A stretch of 64,000 bases of DNA from Alistipes sp. (GTDB lineage Bacteria > Bacteroidota > Bacteroidia > Bacteroidales > Rikenellaceae). How positions within the stretch are numbered: position 1 is the stretch's first letter; every line of letters starts with the position of its first letter. Both the position numbers and the translations under genes were made by a program. The DNA is taken from contig JAFYQI010000008.1 in NCBI GenBank assembly GCA_017547175.1, positions 124,001-188,000 of the forward strand, given 5' to 3'. The notes beneath the pieces were generated by a model that was not told the DNA's origin, searched no databases, and saw only the letters and a program-made list of their open reading frames with translations. Below, piece by piece: positions 33,452 to 44,003 of this stretch.

Positions 33452-35713
33452 TTATTTGGTTGGTAGTAAAATCGTTACATCTTTTGCACGCGAAGCAGGC
33501 AGCACCTCCAGTTTCACAACTTTGCCCCCCTTGAGTTCACACTCAACGGTTGTTTGGTGGGGCGCATGGAGCTTAAACTTCACATCCCATGTGGCGGGCC
33601 AAGCCGGGAAGAGAGCAATGCGCTCACCATCGGTCTGCATCAACATCTCCTGCAGGCCGATTGCGCCACTGCCACCCCAGTTATGGTCAGGCGTCCAGTC
33701 GAAGCCCGGGCCCCAAAAGGCGGGGAAGCGGTGCGGACCGTGCGACAACTTCTCAGTCGTGAGGCGCACGGCATCCTCGGTCTGACCAAGCATCGCCGCC
33801 CAGATATTATCCTGCTTCCATCCCTTCGACGAACGCATCGCTACGGCGTGATCGTCGTAGAGGTAGGTGTTCAGTGCCACATCAATCGGGCTCGCCGAAG
33901 CCATCGAGTAGATGCGCCACGGGAAGACGGGATAGAGCTGCGGGGTCTCGCTGTTGTTGATGCGCTCCCACGCCACGGCAGGGGCAATCAGTTCGCGACC
34001 CTCCACGATGCGGTGCGGAATCTCGGGAATACGATCGAGCATCGCACGCCAAGGGGTAACCACCGTATCGCCCTGCATCTGCTTCACCTCCAGGTAACTT
34101 TCCAAGACGGTTTTCAGACCCGCCACGGTCGACGAGGCATTGTAGGCCATCTTATAGGTCTCGCAACCCGAGCCCGGGAAGAGAATCAGCTTACCGTTAC
34201 CATCGAGTTTGTTGCGGCCACGATGCGAAGCCAGGTATTGGTAGTGTTCATCGAAAAAACGGAGCGAACTCTCAATCAGCGGTTTATAACGCTCGATATC
34301 GGCACGATCGTAACGGTAGGTCTCGAGAATCATTTGGCAGAACTCCAGGACTGTGTCCCAGCAATGCTCCAACCAGGCGTTATACTCGACACCCTTATCA
34401 AACCACTCGGGGCGCTTTGTGCCATACTCCATGTAGTTCGGCAGACCAAATAGCTCGATCTGCTCGGTAAACGAGGCCCCTTCGTGACCCCAATAATAGC
34501 GCGTACGCACCTCGGCATTGGGTCGCATACGCTCGTAGAAGTCAAACTCGACGGGCATCAGATCGAAATCGCCCGAGCGCAACATCGGCCAATAGACCAA
34601 ACGCTGATTCTGCGCCGTCATCGTACCACCACCCCAATTGCGGAAATCGGGCGTAAAGTAGTGGTTTGCAGTGACAAATTCGGGATCGAAGGTAAACAGA
34701 CCGCCGTTGAACTTTGTCGGGTCGCTGCCGCGACGGTTGCAACCCAACATATAGCGGAAAAGCGTGTAGTTGCGTGAAATCTCTTCGGCACCGCCCTCAG
34801 CCTCGATCCAACTGCGCTGCCAGAAGGCGGTCCACCAACGCTCCGTATCGGCCTTGGCCTGCTTCAGCGAGGCCTCCGACAGGGTCTGCTGCAGTCCTGC
34901 CATCCAGGGTGCCACCTCCTGCGTCTGGTCGTTGTGTAACGCGATGGCAAAGCTCATGCGACGCATCGGTTTTACGCTGCGGAACTGCCAAGCACGATAG
35001 GGGGTCGAGAGGTACTTGCCATCCGTCGTGCCCACATAGTGCAAATCCTTGCTCCAGAGACGACCACCCGAAATACGATGCGCCAAAGGATTCCACAACG
35101 AATCCTTCACCGGCTCCAGCCCCTCAATCTGCACCGTGCGGTCAAAGACCGTCTCGACAGGATTGTGGTGGTAGAAGGTCACCCCTTCCGTATCGGGCGT
35201 AATCACATCAGCCGTAGCTGTCAGCCCTGCGGGCTTGCGCCACTTGTGCGAGGCCTGACGACCCTCATTCTTCATGTAGGGACGATCCTCATAACGCCAA
35301 CTCTCGTAGCTCACCGTAGCCGTAAGGGCCTTGGGGCTTGTGAGCTCGACATGGATCACCGGACGAAACGCATCGACCCACAAGAGCACCTGCGCCCCCT
35401 GCAGTTCGACCACCATTTCGCTCTTCGAAAGGCGCAAGGTCTGCTTGAAGGCGGCCTGCTCGTTGCCACCCTCCAGCTCCAGGCGTACACGGCCTGCCTT
35501 GAGGAGCGTGTTGTGCTCATCATACGAACCGCTACGACAGATGTAAAACAGCAGATCGTTCTCCTCGACCCACACATTCAGACCCACGTCACCTCCACCC
35601 AAAGGCATCGACTCCGAGGAGTTTTTGCTCTGCGTGGTCCAACTGTAGTCGGCCGGTTGAGCCAACACAGCCACCGACCACATGAGCAGGGCAAACGTAA
35701 TTATCTTTTTCAT
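33452..35713 (-). CDS. DUF5703 domain protein, GH95-like fold
   Basis: The 753-residue secreted protein (signal ~1-18) begins YSWTTQSKNSSESMPLGGGDVGLNVWVEENDLLFYICRSGSYDEHNTLLKAGRVRLEL, a beta-sandwich that is the hallmark of DUF5703. The central and C-terminal part is a long (alpha/alpha)6-type barrel (~275-640) with WWTAFWQRSWIEAEGGAEEISRNYTLFRYMLG, NWGGGTMTAQNQRLVYWPMLRSGD and PAFWGPGFDWTPDHNWGGSGAIGLQEML near the end. This two-domain plan resembles GH95 and GH65-type enzymes. No activity is established for DUF5703, so it is a candidate unassigned glycosidase of this locus. It sits 6 bases after the esterase gene. Confidence 0.7.
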   Translation of the reverse strand: MKKIITFALLMWSVAVLAQPADYSWTTQSKNSSESMPLGGGDVGLNVWVEENDLLFYICRSGSYDEHNTLLKAGRVRLELEGGNEQAAFKQTLRLSKSEMVVELQGAQVLLWVDAFRPVIHVELTSPKALTATVSYESWRYEDRPYMKNEGRQASHKWRKPAGLTATADVITPDTEGVTFYHHNPVETVFDRTVQIEGLEPVKDSLWNPLAHRISGGRLWSKDLHYVGTTDGKYLSTPYRAWQFRSVKPMRRMSFAIALHNDQTQEVAPWMAGLQQTLSEASLKQAKADTERWWTAFWQRSWIEAEGGAEEISRNYTLFRYMLGCNRRGSDPTKFNGGLFTFDPEFVTANHYFTPDFRNWGGGTMTAQNQRLVYWPMLRSGDFDLMPVEFDFYERMRPNAEVRTRYYWGHEGASFTEQIELFGLPNYMEYGTKRPEWFDKGVEYNAWLEHCWDTVLEFCQMILETYRYDRADIERYKPLIESSLRFFDEHYQYLASHRGRNKLDGNGKLILFPGSGCETYKMAYNASSTVAGLKTVLESYLEVKQMQGDTVVTPWRAMLDRIPEIPHRIVEGRELIAPAVAWERINNSETPQLYPVFPWRIYSMASASPIDVALNTYLYDDHAVAMRSSKGWKQDNIWAAMLGQTEDAVRLTTEKLSHGPHRFPAFWGPGFDWTPDHNWGGSGAIGLQEMLMQTDGERIALFPAWPATWDVKFKLHAPHQTTVECELKGGKVVKLEVLPASRAKDVTILLPTK

Positions 35714-35719
35714 AACTCC

Positions 35720-37171
35720 CTACTCTTTAATCGGCGCCGGATCGGCCCAATCATCCGAACGGAACGATGAGATGGGAAGCCCGTCCGAGCCATACAAATC
35801 ACCCACACACCAATCCGTGAAGCCGTAACGTACTGCCACGGGATGTGCCACATGCTCCGAACTTACGATCATCTTCTTCTGCTTCACCTCGGCCTTCGCG
35901 GGATAGAATACGCGATCCTCACCGGCCACCTCGAAGCACTTCGACTCAAAGCCATGCTTGCACGAGATCCACATCGGCGAGCGATCAAACGAAACCTCAA
36001 CAACATTACCCTTGATCTCGATACCCTTGTAGATGGGGGCGTCGCAATAGATACCCTCCATGCCGTAGGTCTTGGCTAGGGCATGCAGCGCCAGGCGCTC
36101 ACCCGGCGTCTTCTTGTCGTAGGGGTGGATACCACGCTCCATACCCACATCCAGCAGCACGGCCATACCCGAGTTGGGAACCATGTGCTCCACCTTGGCC
36201 TGCTGCTCACGCAGGTAGGCCGAGTTGTAACGCGGCTGGCCTACGGCGGTGATGATGTCGTAATCGAACGGAGCAATCTGACAGTAGTAGAAAGGGAAGT
36301 CGCCAATGCCCCACTGCTCGCGCCAGCCCTTGATGAGCGTAGCGTGCAGGTCAGCGTAGTAGTAGGCACGATTCCAGTTGTCGCAGCCCTGGTACCAGAT
36401 CACACCGCGCATGGCCATACCGACCAGCGGACGCAACATACCGTTCCAGAGAGCCGTCGGGCAACGCTGCTGGGTCTTATCGACCTCGGCCTGCGTCTGG
36501 GGCAGGGTCACCTGCGGGAAGGCCGACAGCATCTCAGGGGTCATCCACGCCTCGCAAGCCGAGCCACCCCACGCTACGCAAATCAGACCCACAGGTACGT
36601 CGATCACCTCCTCAACCATGCGACCGAAGTAGTAAGCCGTAGCCGAGAAGTCACGGATCGAGCGGGGAGTTGCCTCCTCCCACTTGCCAACCACATCCTC
36701 TACCTCGGCAATCTTGGCCGAGCGCTTCACCGTGAAGAGGCGGATATTGGGGTTCGTACCGCGTGCAGCATCCAGGTTGCCATTCTCGACGGGCTGGTTC
36801 TTGAAGCCCTTCATCGGCATCTCCATATTCGACTGACCCGAGCAGATCCACACCTCGCCCAGCATCACATTCTTCAGCGTCAGCGCCTCGCCATCCGAGA
36901 TCGTCACCTCGTAGGGACCTCCGGCCTCGATGGTCGGAATCTCGATTGCAAACTTACCCTGTTTGTCTGCCTTGGTCGTGTAACTCTCGCCGCTCCACGA
37001 AACGGTCACCTTGACCTCCTTCTTCGGTGTGGCCATACCCCACAGACGAGCCGTCGTCTGCTGTTGCAGCACCATGTTGTCCATAAAGAAGGCGGGGAGT
37101 TTCACCTCGGCCTCAGCTGTAAAGCTCAGCAGCGCAGTCGCAAGCGCCAGGAAGATTTTTTGCAGTTTCAT
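35720..37171 (-). CDS. Sialate O-acetylesterase-type SGNH esterase
   Basis: The 483-residue protein has a signal peptide (~1-21), an N-terminal beta domain, and the esterase core starting VWICSGQSNMEMPM (~106-119), with the catalytic Ser in the GQSNM motif. Later VIWYQGCDNWNRAYYYADLHATLIKGWREQWGIGDFPFYYCQIAPFDYD (~258-305) is the family's Q-G-x-x-N block III segment and the His/Asp pair lies toward the C-terminus. Relatives remove O-acetyl groups from sialic acids, xylan or pectin. In this locus an acetyl group on pectin side chains is the likely target (inference). It lies 21 bases after GH106. Confidence 0.85.
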   Translation of the reverse strand: MKLQKIFLALATALLSFTAEAEVKLPAFFMDNMVLQQQTTARLWGMATPKKEVKVTVSWSGESYTTKADKQGKFAIEIPTIEAGGPYEVTISDGEALTLKNVMLGEVWICSGQSNMEMPMKGFKNQPVENGNLDAARGTNPNIRLFTVKRSAKIAEVEDVVGKWEEATPRSIRDFSATAYYFGRMVEEVIDVPVGLICVAWGGSACEAWMTPEMLSAFPQVTLPQTQAEVDKTQQRCPTALWNGMLRPLVGMAMRGVIWYQGCDNWNRAYYYADLHATLIKGWREQWGIGDFPFYYCQIAPFDYDIITAVGQPRYNSAYLREQQAKVEHMVPNSGMAVLLDVGMERGIHPYDKKTPGERLALHALAKTYGMEGIYCDAPIYKGIEIKGNVVEVSFDRSPMWISCKHGFESKCFEVAGEDRVFYPAKAEVKQKKMIVSSEHVAHPVAVRYGFTDWCVGDLYGSDGLPISSFRSDDWADPAPIKE

Positions 37172-37192
37172 ATCGTTTGTAGTTTATTTTAG

Positions 37193-40100
37193 CTAATTGA
37201 TTCGAATCGTCTCCAACTGCAGCTCACCCACCAGACCGGCCGGCAGGAGCTCCTGCGTCGGACGACGATAGGGTGCGTTGGTCCAGATGTTGCGGAAGGG
37301 GGCTTTGCCCGTATCGGCACCCACCAAGGCATTGGCCCAGGTGTTCTGTACCTCGATAATCAGCTCGTTCTCACCTCGACGGATCGCCTCCGTCACATCG
37401 ACCGTATAGGGGGCCGTCCAGACAATGCCGCACGACTTACCGTTGAGTTTCACAGCTGCCACATCATAGACTGCGGGCAGGTGGAGAATCACGCGATCAC
37501 CCTTCGCACGGTAGCGGAAGGTGGTGCGGTAGGTCACCGTTCCCGAGAAGTGCTTCAGACGCCACTCGGGGCTCGTCGACCAGTCGAAGAGCTGCTTCGT
37601 GCGCTCGGTGCGAACCCCCTCGTCGTCGAGGTGAAACGTGAGCCACCAATCCGACGTCAGATCCAGCGGTGCAATCGCTACACGCTTCGGAGTCACTACC
37701 TGCGACTCGCCTTGACGGCGCAGCACCACGAAGAGCGACTCGCCCGCTTCGAGCGACAGATCGACCTCTGTGCGGTTATTTACCGTGCGCCAGGCGGCAG
37801 CATCGGTCACCTCGCCCGTCATCGGATTCCAAATTTCAGGCACACGACCCGTCACACGCAGCGAGACGGTCACCTCACGCGCCTCGTCACGCTGATTCGA
37901 GAAGAAGTAGATATCAATCTCGCCACACTCCGAGCGACGGTGAGTCCAGGCTACATCCGCTGCAACCTCGACATCGCGCTCCAAACCATAGGCAGCAAAA
38001 TCCTCCGCCGTGTAGGGCTTATCAAGCACAATCACACCACCACGGCGCATCTCCTCAATCTTGGCCTTCACCGCTGCACTCATCGGCACATTGGGATTCA
38101 TCGGGCGTGCCTCGGGAATGACAAAGACGCGATACTGACCACCACCGGGCACCACCACGCAGCCATCCTTCACCTCAGCCAGACGCACCAGTGCATCGCG
38201 GTTGAACGAATCATAAGCATAGCCACGCAAGGGGTTGATCCACATTTCGGGATCGGCCATATTGGCCGAGTGTTTCACACCAACAGGCTTCGTACGCATC
38301 GGCTGACCCGCATTGGCCAGGCGAACGCGCTCGCTCTCGACACGCTCCGCACCAAACAGACCGGGGAGCATCGGCACCAGACGGTCGGGCAGAATCGAAC
38401 GACGCGGCATCTCCTCGCCCGTAAAGACAGCCAGATCGACCACCGGCACACCAAACTGCAGCAGCGTCTGGCAACGAGCCGCATAGTCGTTCATGCCCTT
38501 CGCGCCATACTTAAACCAGGTGTTATCGCGCTGGAAGAAGAGACCAATTCCGTCAAGGGTCATACCCGGACGACGTTTCATCCAGGGGTTGTGCGTATAG
38601 ACGTGGTAGACCAGACGATTCAGACCCAGCGCATAGTTACGATCCAGGAGGGGCTTGAGCATCTTCGGCGTCTCGTCCCACACACCACGCAGGGTTGTGA
38701 AGCCCTCGGCCGAAATGATACGCTTGCCGTAAACGCGGCCGCCACTGATAGCGTCCAACATATCGTTCGGCTTATCGTGCGTAGGGCTATTGAGCCAAAA
38801 CTCACCCATCGGCAGATCGACCTTGTCGTAGTGATACATACCGTCGCTAACCATCGTCGGGGCCACGCTCTCGGCCGTAAAGCGACAGTCATACTCGTCG
38901 GCCTTCATCGCCAACACATCGAAGAAGACATCGTGGATCAGCTCGCCAATCGTCTCGCGCACGTCGCGCAATACCTGCTCCGACTTTTCGGCCGAAACCA
39001 TCGGCACACCTGCAAAGAGGGGCATCCAGGGCATCAGATCATAGCCTCGGCGCGCCTTAAACTCGGCCGCAAAGCTATCGCTCCAATTTTGCGAACCACA
39101 CTCCCAGCTATCGACATAGAGGATCTTCAGCACACGTTTCGCCACCTCGGGATCGATCGTGCGATAGACCTTACCAAACCAATTATCGATCTGCTTCGAC
39201 ACCGCTACACGGCTGAACTTATCGCACTCCAAGCCACGACCAGCACCACCCGTAGCGTTCGTGTGGCCGGTGGTCGTATGGCCGATGCGCAGGATGCGCC
39301 AGCTACCCTCGGGGAGCGTTACGTGCACCTCATCGCCCTGTAGCGCAGCCGTCAGGTCGATGATCTCGTCGAGCTGAACACAATCCGCCGCCGTAACCTC
39401 CGTTGCGTTCGTCTCACGAGCTACACGCCACACAAAACCGGCCTTGCCCTCCCACTGGTGGATGCAGGGCGAACCGATGAAGCGTATCTCCTTAATCTTG
39501 AGGTTGGGAGCCCACTTCGCGGCATCCAGATCCTCCGAGCCGGGTTCACTACCCACGGGCGTCCAATCAAAGGCAAACTCACGACCCACGGTCGTCGGAA
39601 TGGCATGGGTCGACTGAAAGTCGGTGTTCTGCCAACCGTGGCGGGCAGGCTCGAGCTGCGAAACAAGTTCGTAATCGCCGGCCGCATTCTTCACCTGCAT
39701 CTTGATGCGGTGGGCCTGGTAGTTATTACCCGAAAGGATCACCTCCACGGCATGTACCTCCACCTCCTCGGGGAAGGTATAGTAGATGCGACAATCCTTG
39801 CGAGCGCGAATCACCCCCTTCTCATCGATCGAAGCACACTGCTGCTCGTTGGCATCCGCGGCCAGCGTCTCCACGCTCACGGTGGGTTTCACCGCAAGTT
39901 CGACACCCTTCATCGGGAGGGCCACCAGGGCGATATCTTCGTAGTAGTTCTCCTTATGTACGGGCTTCTTTAGGTGTAACACCTGCTCACCGCCAGCTAC
40001 AATCGTTTCACTCGTTACGACCTGCTGCATCGACTCCGCAGGCGAGATCCACGGACCTCCTGCCAAGGCAAAACCGTCGCAGATGTGCACGCCGAGTTGC

Positions 40101-40438
40101 AGACCGAGCTTATCGGCCTCGTCGAAGGCAGCACCCACGCGCTGCCACCAATTCTCGCTCAACTGATCAGCATCGCCCTGAAACGGCACACCGCGCTTAT
40201 CATCGCTCGAACGAATCGTCACGAGATAAGCACCGCCCAACCCGGCCTCGGCCATCGAGCGCAGATCGGCACGCACCCCTTCCTCCGAGATGGCGCCATA
40301 CATCCAGTACCACAGTGTCCAGGGTTTTGCATCGCCTGTCGGATTTTTAAAGGCTTCCTCAAGTGTTTGAGCCGACATCGGCAACGAGATGCTCACCAGG
40401 AGCAACAGCATAAAGATTTTTCGTGTAATGGAGTTCAT
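37193..40438 (-). CDS. GH106 alpha-L-rhamnosidase
   Basis: The 1081-residue protein starts at the ATG at 40438 (signal MNSITRKIFMLLLLVSISLPMSAQ); upstream codons precede the promoter and are not translated. The N-terminal barrel (~25-600) contains KPWTLWYWMYGAISEEGVRADLRSMAEAGLGGAYLVTI, GVHICDGFALAGGPWISPAESMQQ and DSWECGSQNWS, all typical of GH106, a family of large inverting, Ca-dependent rhamnosidases. The C-terminal part (~800-1081) holds jelly-roll domains with WKLKHFSGTVTYRTTF-like and NELIIEVQNTWANALVG motifs. It releases L-rhamnose from rhamnogalacturonan side chains. It is the first gene of the operon running to DUF6298. Confidence 0.9.
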   Translation of the reverse strand: MNSITRKIFMLLLLVSISLPMSAQTLEEAFKNPTGDAKPWTLWYWMYGAISEEGVRADLRSMAEAGLGGAYLVTIRSSDDKRGVPFQGDADQLSENWWQRVGAAFDEADKLGLQLGVHICDGFALAGGPWISPAESMQQVVTSETIVAGGEQVLHLKKPVHKENYYEDIALVALPMKGVELAVKPTVSVETLAADANEQQCASIDEKGVIRARKDCRIYYTFPEEVEVHAVEVILSGNNYQAHRIKMQVKNAAGDYELVSQLEPARHGWQNTDFQSTHAIPTTVGREFAFDWTPVGSEPGSEDLDAAKWAPNLKIKEIRFIGSPCIHQWEGKAGFVWRVARETNATEVTAADCVQLDEIIDLTAALQGDEVHVTLPEGSWRILRIGHTTTGHTNATGGAGRGLECDKFSRVAVSKQIDNWFGKVYRTIDPEVAKRVLKILYVDSWECGSQNWSDSFAAEFKARRGYDLMPWMPLFAGVPMVSAEKSEQVLRDVRETIGELIHDVFFDVLAMKADEYDCRFTAESVAPTMVSDGMYHYDKVDLPMGEFWLNSPTHDKPNDMLDAISGGRVYGKRIISAEGFTTLRGVWDETPKMLKPLLDRNYALGLNRLVYHVYTHNPWMKRRPGMTLDGIGLFFQRDNTWFKYGAKGMNDYAARCQTLLQFGVPVVDLAVFTGEEMPRRSILPDRLVPMLPGLFGAERVESERVRLANAGQPMRTKPVGVKHSANMADPEMWINPLRGYAYDSFNRDALVRLAEVKDGCVVVPGGGQYRVFVIPEARPMNPNVPMSAAVKAKIEEMRRGGVIVLDKPYTAEDFAAYGLERDVEVAADVAWTHRRSECGEIDIYFFSNQRDEAREVTVSLRVTGRVPEIWNPMTGEVTDAAAWRTVNNRTEVDLSLEAGESLFVVLRRQGESQVVTPKRVAIAPLDLTSDWWLTFHLDDEGVRTERTKQLFDWSTSPEWRLKHFSGTVTYRTTFRYRAKGDRVILHLPAVYDVAAVKLNGKSCGIVWTAPYTVDVTEAIRRGENELIIEVQNTWANALVGADTGKAPFRNIWTNAPYRRPTQELLPAGLVGELQLETIRIN

Positions 40439-40461
40439 AAATATAGTTCTTCGGTATTTTA

Positions 40462-40492
40462 CAAAGTTACGAAAAGCTACCGAAAAAGCAAA
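40462..40492 (-). promoter_or_regulatory. Promoter of the GH106-led operon
   Basis: On the minus strand TTTG (40492-40489), a 19-base spacer and TAACTTTG (40469-40462) form a perfect match to the Bacteroidetes promoter. Transcription would start ~20 bases before the GH106 ATG. Confidence 0.85.
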
Positions 40493-40623
40493 CCTCAAAG
40501 CAAGAAAAGCTACGCTTTTCGCAAGAATAGAAAAGCTTGGAAGAAGATAGAGTCCGCGAGGAAGGACGAAACGGGGAAGATGGGACCTATGGGATTAACA
40601 GACCACCTCTAAACTTTCAACTA

Positions 40624-40666
40624 AAAGTAAAAAGAGAGGATCGCGACCACTGCCGCAACCCTCTCT
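40624..40666 (-). terminator. Terminator of the fucI operon
   Basis: On the minus strand AGAGAGG and CCTCTCT form a 7-bp stem around a long loop, followed by TTTTTACTTTT. It lies 20 bases after fucI and separates it from the GH106 promoter. T residues on the other side make it possibly bidirectional. Confidence 0.75.
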
Positions 40667-40686
40667 TTTTCATATTCAGTTTCAGA

Positions 40687-42459
40687 CTACTTGTAGATCG
40701 GACCGTAGTTCTGGCAAGCGCGGTAGTCAGCGCCCTCCTGATCCATACCGTGAGCAGCCCACGACGAAGGACGGAAGATCTTACCCTCCTCCACGTTGTG
40801 CATGCAAACGGGGATGCGGAGCATCGAGCAGAGCGTGATGAGCTCAGCACCGATGTGGCCGTAGCTGATGGCACCGTGGTTGGCACCCCAGTTGTTCATC
40901 ACCGAGTATACATCCTTGAAGTAACCCTCGCCCGTCAGACGCGGAGCAAACCAGGTAGTCGGCCACGTACGGTCGGTGCGCTCGTTGATCACCTTGAAGA
41001 TGTGCGGATCGGTATCCACAGCCCAACCCTCGGCGATCTGCATCACGGGCCCCAGACCCTTCACCAGGTTCAGACGGCACATGGTCATCGGCATCTCACC
41101 GCGCGTGAGGAAGTGCGACGAGTAACCACCACCGCGGAAGTAACCGCGATCGGCGGGGAACCAAGTCGTAGCAGCCAGGCACTTGTTCTTCTCCTCCTCC
41201 GAGATCTCCCAGAAGGGCTTCATAACCGGATTACCATTCTCATCCGACTGCTGACCCGTAGCGTCGAGCGTACAAGCACCCGAGTTGATGAGGTGGATGA
41301 TACCACCGGCAGCCTTACCCTCGAGCTTCATGCCCGACACGCGCTCCACAGCCTCGGGCGACCAATAGGTACGCACGTCGGCAAACATCTGCGAGCGGTT
41401 CGTCAGCAGCTTCATCAAGAGCATCGAAACACCATTGAGCGTATCGTTCTCGGTAGCCAGCACGATCGGCTCACGCATACCGTTCCAGTCGTACGACGAG
41501 TTGAGCATTGCCTCGGCAAAGTCGCCATTGGGCTTCCAGTCGGTCCACTGACGCTGACCCTGGAAACCGCCCACGATGGCGTTGTGGCCGCAGCCCTCCT
41601 CCTCGAAGCCCATCTCCTTGAGCTTCTCGTTACCGATCATCAGGTCGCGCATGATGAGCATCATCTTCACGACGAACTCCCAATTCTTATCCTTCTCCTC
41701 GCGGTTGTAAACCAGATCCTCGCGGTTGAAGTCCTGACCCTCGTTGGGCTTGCAATACTGCTCCACCCACTTCATGGCCTTCTCGAACTCCTCCTGATCG
41801 TAGATACCCTGCTCCATACGACGCAGGATCTCCGTCTCATCCACATACTCATTGCGCATGCCGAGATACTCCTGGAAGAAGTTGGGATCGCAGGTCGAAC
41901 CGGCAATACCCATCGACACCGAACCGATCGAGAGGTACGACTGGCCCTTCATCTGCATCACGGTCAGCGCAGCGCGACCGAACAGCAGCAGCTTCTCCTG
42001 TACATCCTCCGGAATCGACATATCCTCTACGTCCTGTACGTCGTGACCATAGATACCGAATGCGGGCAGACCCTTCTGCGTGTGAGCAGCCAAAGCTGCA
42101 GCCAAATAAACAGCACCCGGACGTTCCGTACCGTTGAAGCCCCAGATAGCCTTCGGCATCAGCGGATCCATATCGATCGTCTCGGTACCATAGCACCAGC
42201 AGGGGGTTACCGACAGAACGGCACCCACATTGTTGTCGCGGAACTTAGCCGTGCAGGCAGCTGCCTCGGCTACACCACCGATCGTCGTATCGGCAATCAC
42301 ACACTGCACGGGCGTACCGTCCGAGTAGCGCAGATGCTCCGAATAGAACTTAGCAACCGACTCGGCCATGCCCATCGTCTTCTGCTCCAACGACTCACGC
42401 ACACCGCGACGACGACCGTCGATCACGGGGCGAATACCAATTTTGGGATAGTTTTTCAT
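40687..42459 (-). CDS. fucI: L-fucose isomerase
   Basis: FucI converts L-fucose to L-fuculose (and D-arabinose to D-ribulose). The 590-residue protein matches the E. coli enzyme length and carries the metal-binding region [16 protein letters not shown] (~334-349, with the catalytic Glu near 337), as well as [24 protein letters not shown] at the start and [16 protein letters not shown] (~300-315). The C-terminal [16 protein letters not shown] segment reads [17 protein letters not shown]. It is the third gene of an operon with a DapA-family aldolase and an SSS symporter. No fuculokinase or fuculose-phosphate aldolase is in the window. Confidence 0.95.
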   Translation of the reverse strand: MKNYPKIGIRPVIDGRRRGVRESLEQKTMGMAESVAKFYSEHLRYSDGTPVQCVIADTTIGGVAEAAACTAKFRDNNVGAVLSVTPCWCYGTETIDMDPLMPKAIWGFNGTERPGAVYLAAALAAHTQKGLPAFGIYGHDVQDVEDMSIPEDVQEKLLLFGRAALTVMQMKGQSYLSIGSVSMGIAGSTCDPNFFQEYLGMRNEYVDETEILRRMEQGIYDQEEFEKAMKWVEQYCKPNEGQDFNREDLVYNREEKDKNWEFVVKMMLIMRDLMIGNEKLKEMGFEEEGCGHNAIVGGFQGQRQWTDWKPNGDFAEAMLNSSYDWNGMREPIVLATENDTLNGVSMLLMKLLTNRSQMFADVRTYWSPEAVERVSGMKLEGKAAGGIIHLINSGACTLDATGQQSDENGNPVMKPFWEISEEEKNKCLAATTWFPADRGYFRGGGYSSHFLTRGEMPMTMCRLNLVKGLGPVMQIAEGWAVDTDPHIFKVINERTDRTWPTTWFAPRLTGEGYFKDVYSVMNNWGANHGAISYGHIGAELITLCSMLRIPVCMHNVEEGKIFRPSSWAAHGMDQEGADYRACQNYGPIYK

Positions 42460-42488
42460 GTTTTGTTTAGTTTTATGGTTTTATCATT

Positions 42489-43970
42489 TTATGCCTCTTT
42501 CTTACCAAAGAGTTTGGTCAACACAAAGCCCACCACAAAGATTGCCGTCGTACCGAAGACAATCGTCAGGTAGGTATGCAGCGGCGAGCGGAACTCGTAG
42601 AAGGGCTGACCTTCGTTGATGAAGGGCGAAAGGCTCATCCAGGCGATCACCAACAGGCCGACCACCACACCCAAAATCGAAGCCGTGCGGTTGGGTTTGC
42701 GGCAAGCCAGCGAGAGCAGGAAGAGGCCCAACATACCGCCACTAAAGATCGAAGCGAGCTTCCACCAGGCATCCAACACACCGTCGATGTGCATCATCGC
42801 CAAGCCCATCACAATACCCAAACCACCAACGATAAAGGAGGCGGCATAGAGAACCGACATATTCTTCTTCTCGCTCATATCCTGCTTCGTAAAACGCTTC
42901 ACGAAGTCGGTCAGAATAATCGTAGCCGAGGAGTTGATACTCGTGGCGATGGTGGACATGCCCGCCGAGAAGAGCGAGGCGATCACCAGACCCGTCAAGC
43001 CCGTCGGCAGGCCATGTACAATAAACCAGGGGAATACCTTATCCGAGGCTGTACCGGCCGGTAACAACTCGGGTTGAGCCGTATAATAGGCAAAGAGCGC
43101 CGTACCGATATAGACAAAAATGAGCGATACAGGGACATAGAGCAACGAACCGAAGAGGGTCGATTTCACCGCCTCGGCAGTCGACTTGGTCGTCATGTAG
43201 CGCTGCACGTAGTTCTGATCAATACCGTAGTTCTGCATATTGGTAAACAGACCATAGATCAGCACGACCCAGAAGGTCGGCTCTGCCAGGCTGGCACCAA
43301 AGCTACCAAGCGAGAACTTGCCGTGCGTCGAAGCAATCTCGAACAACTGACCAGGACCTTCAGGCATCGAGAAGGTGAGCAGTGCAGCACAAGCCACCGC
43401 ACCCAGGATCAGGATAATTCCCTGAATGGCATCGGTCCAAACCACCGCAGCAATACCTCCCAAAAGCGTATAGATGAGCGTAATAACACCCGTCCAGATA
43501 ATGATGGTCTGAATATCCCAGCCAAACATCGTATTGAGCGGCAACGCCAGCAGCAACAAGATCGAGCCCACACGAGCCAACTGCGTCAAGAGATAGCAGA
43601 TCGCTACATAGCAACGTGCCCAATAGCCAAATTTCAACTCCAAATAGTGGTAGGCCGAAACGCTGTTCACATTGCGATAGAGCGGAATAAAGACCTTGGC
43701 TGCCAACCAGGTGGCAAGGGGGATCGAAAGCGAAAACACGAAGGGATTCCAATTACCGGCAAACGCCTGTCCGGGCAGACCGAGGAATGAGATCGACGAA
43801 ACGAACGTTGCAAAGATCGACATACCTACGACCCAGGTCGGGAGCGAACCTTCGGCCTTGGTAAAGGCTGCTGCACCTTTGCGCGAACGAAAATAAAACG
43901 AGCAACCGAACAGAGCCACACCTCCTACGAAGATGAAGAAGACGATATAATCAAGAATGGTAATATCCAT
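42489..43970 (-). CDS. Sodium:solute symporter (SSS family), sugar or sugar-acid
   Basis: The 493-residue protein has about 13 hydrophobic helices and typical SSS features: GSLPTWVVGMSIFATFVSSISFLGLPGQAFAGNWNPF (~43-79), NSVSAYHYLELKFGYWARCY (~102-121), and VWTDAIQGIILILGAV (~175-190). It cotransports a solute with Na+. From its partners FucI and a DapA-type aldolase, L-fucose, a deoxysugar acid, or an oligosaccharide released from pectin is likely (inference). The ATG at 43970 is preferred; an adjacent in-frame TTG is not. It lies 29 bases before fucI. Confidence 0.85.
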   Translation of the reverse strand: MDITILDYIVFFIFVGGVALFGCSFYFRSRKGAAAFTKAEGSLPTWVVGMSIFATFVSSISFLGLPGQAFAGNWNPFVFSLSIPLATWLAAKVFIPLYRNVNSVSAYHYLELKFGYWARCYVAICYLLTQLARVGSILLLLALPLNTMFGWDIQTIIIWTGVITLIYTLLGGIAAVVWTDAIQGIILILGAVACAALLTFSMPEGPGQLFEIASTHGKFSLGSFGASLAEPTFWVVLIYGLFTNMQNYGIDQNYVQRYMTTKSTAEAVKSTLFGSLLYVPVSLIFVYIGTALFAYYTAQPELLPAGTASDKVFPWFIVHGLPTGLTGLVIASLFSAGMSTIATSINSSATIILTDFVKRFTKQDMSEKKNMSVLYAASFIVGGLGIVMGLAMMHIDGVLDAWWKLASIFSGGMLGLFLLSLACRKPNRTASILGVVVGLLVIAWMSLSPFINEGQPFYEFRSPLHTYLTIVFGTTAIFVVGFVLTKLFGKKEA

Positions 43971-44003
43971 CAAAACAAAGTGTTAAGGTTCAACGTCGTT
44001 TGA

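Noticed and set aside
30292..33534. A 1080-codon open frame antisense to the GH2 gene
   Set aside because: It is an antisense shadow of a GC-rich gene; its translation is rich in His, Arg, Leu and Thr, has no signal or domain, and spans several real genes.
40537..42573. A 678-codon plus-strand frame over fucI
   Set aside because: Antisense shadow; FucI on the other strand is full-length and recognisable.
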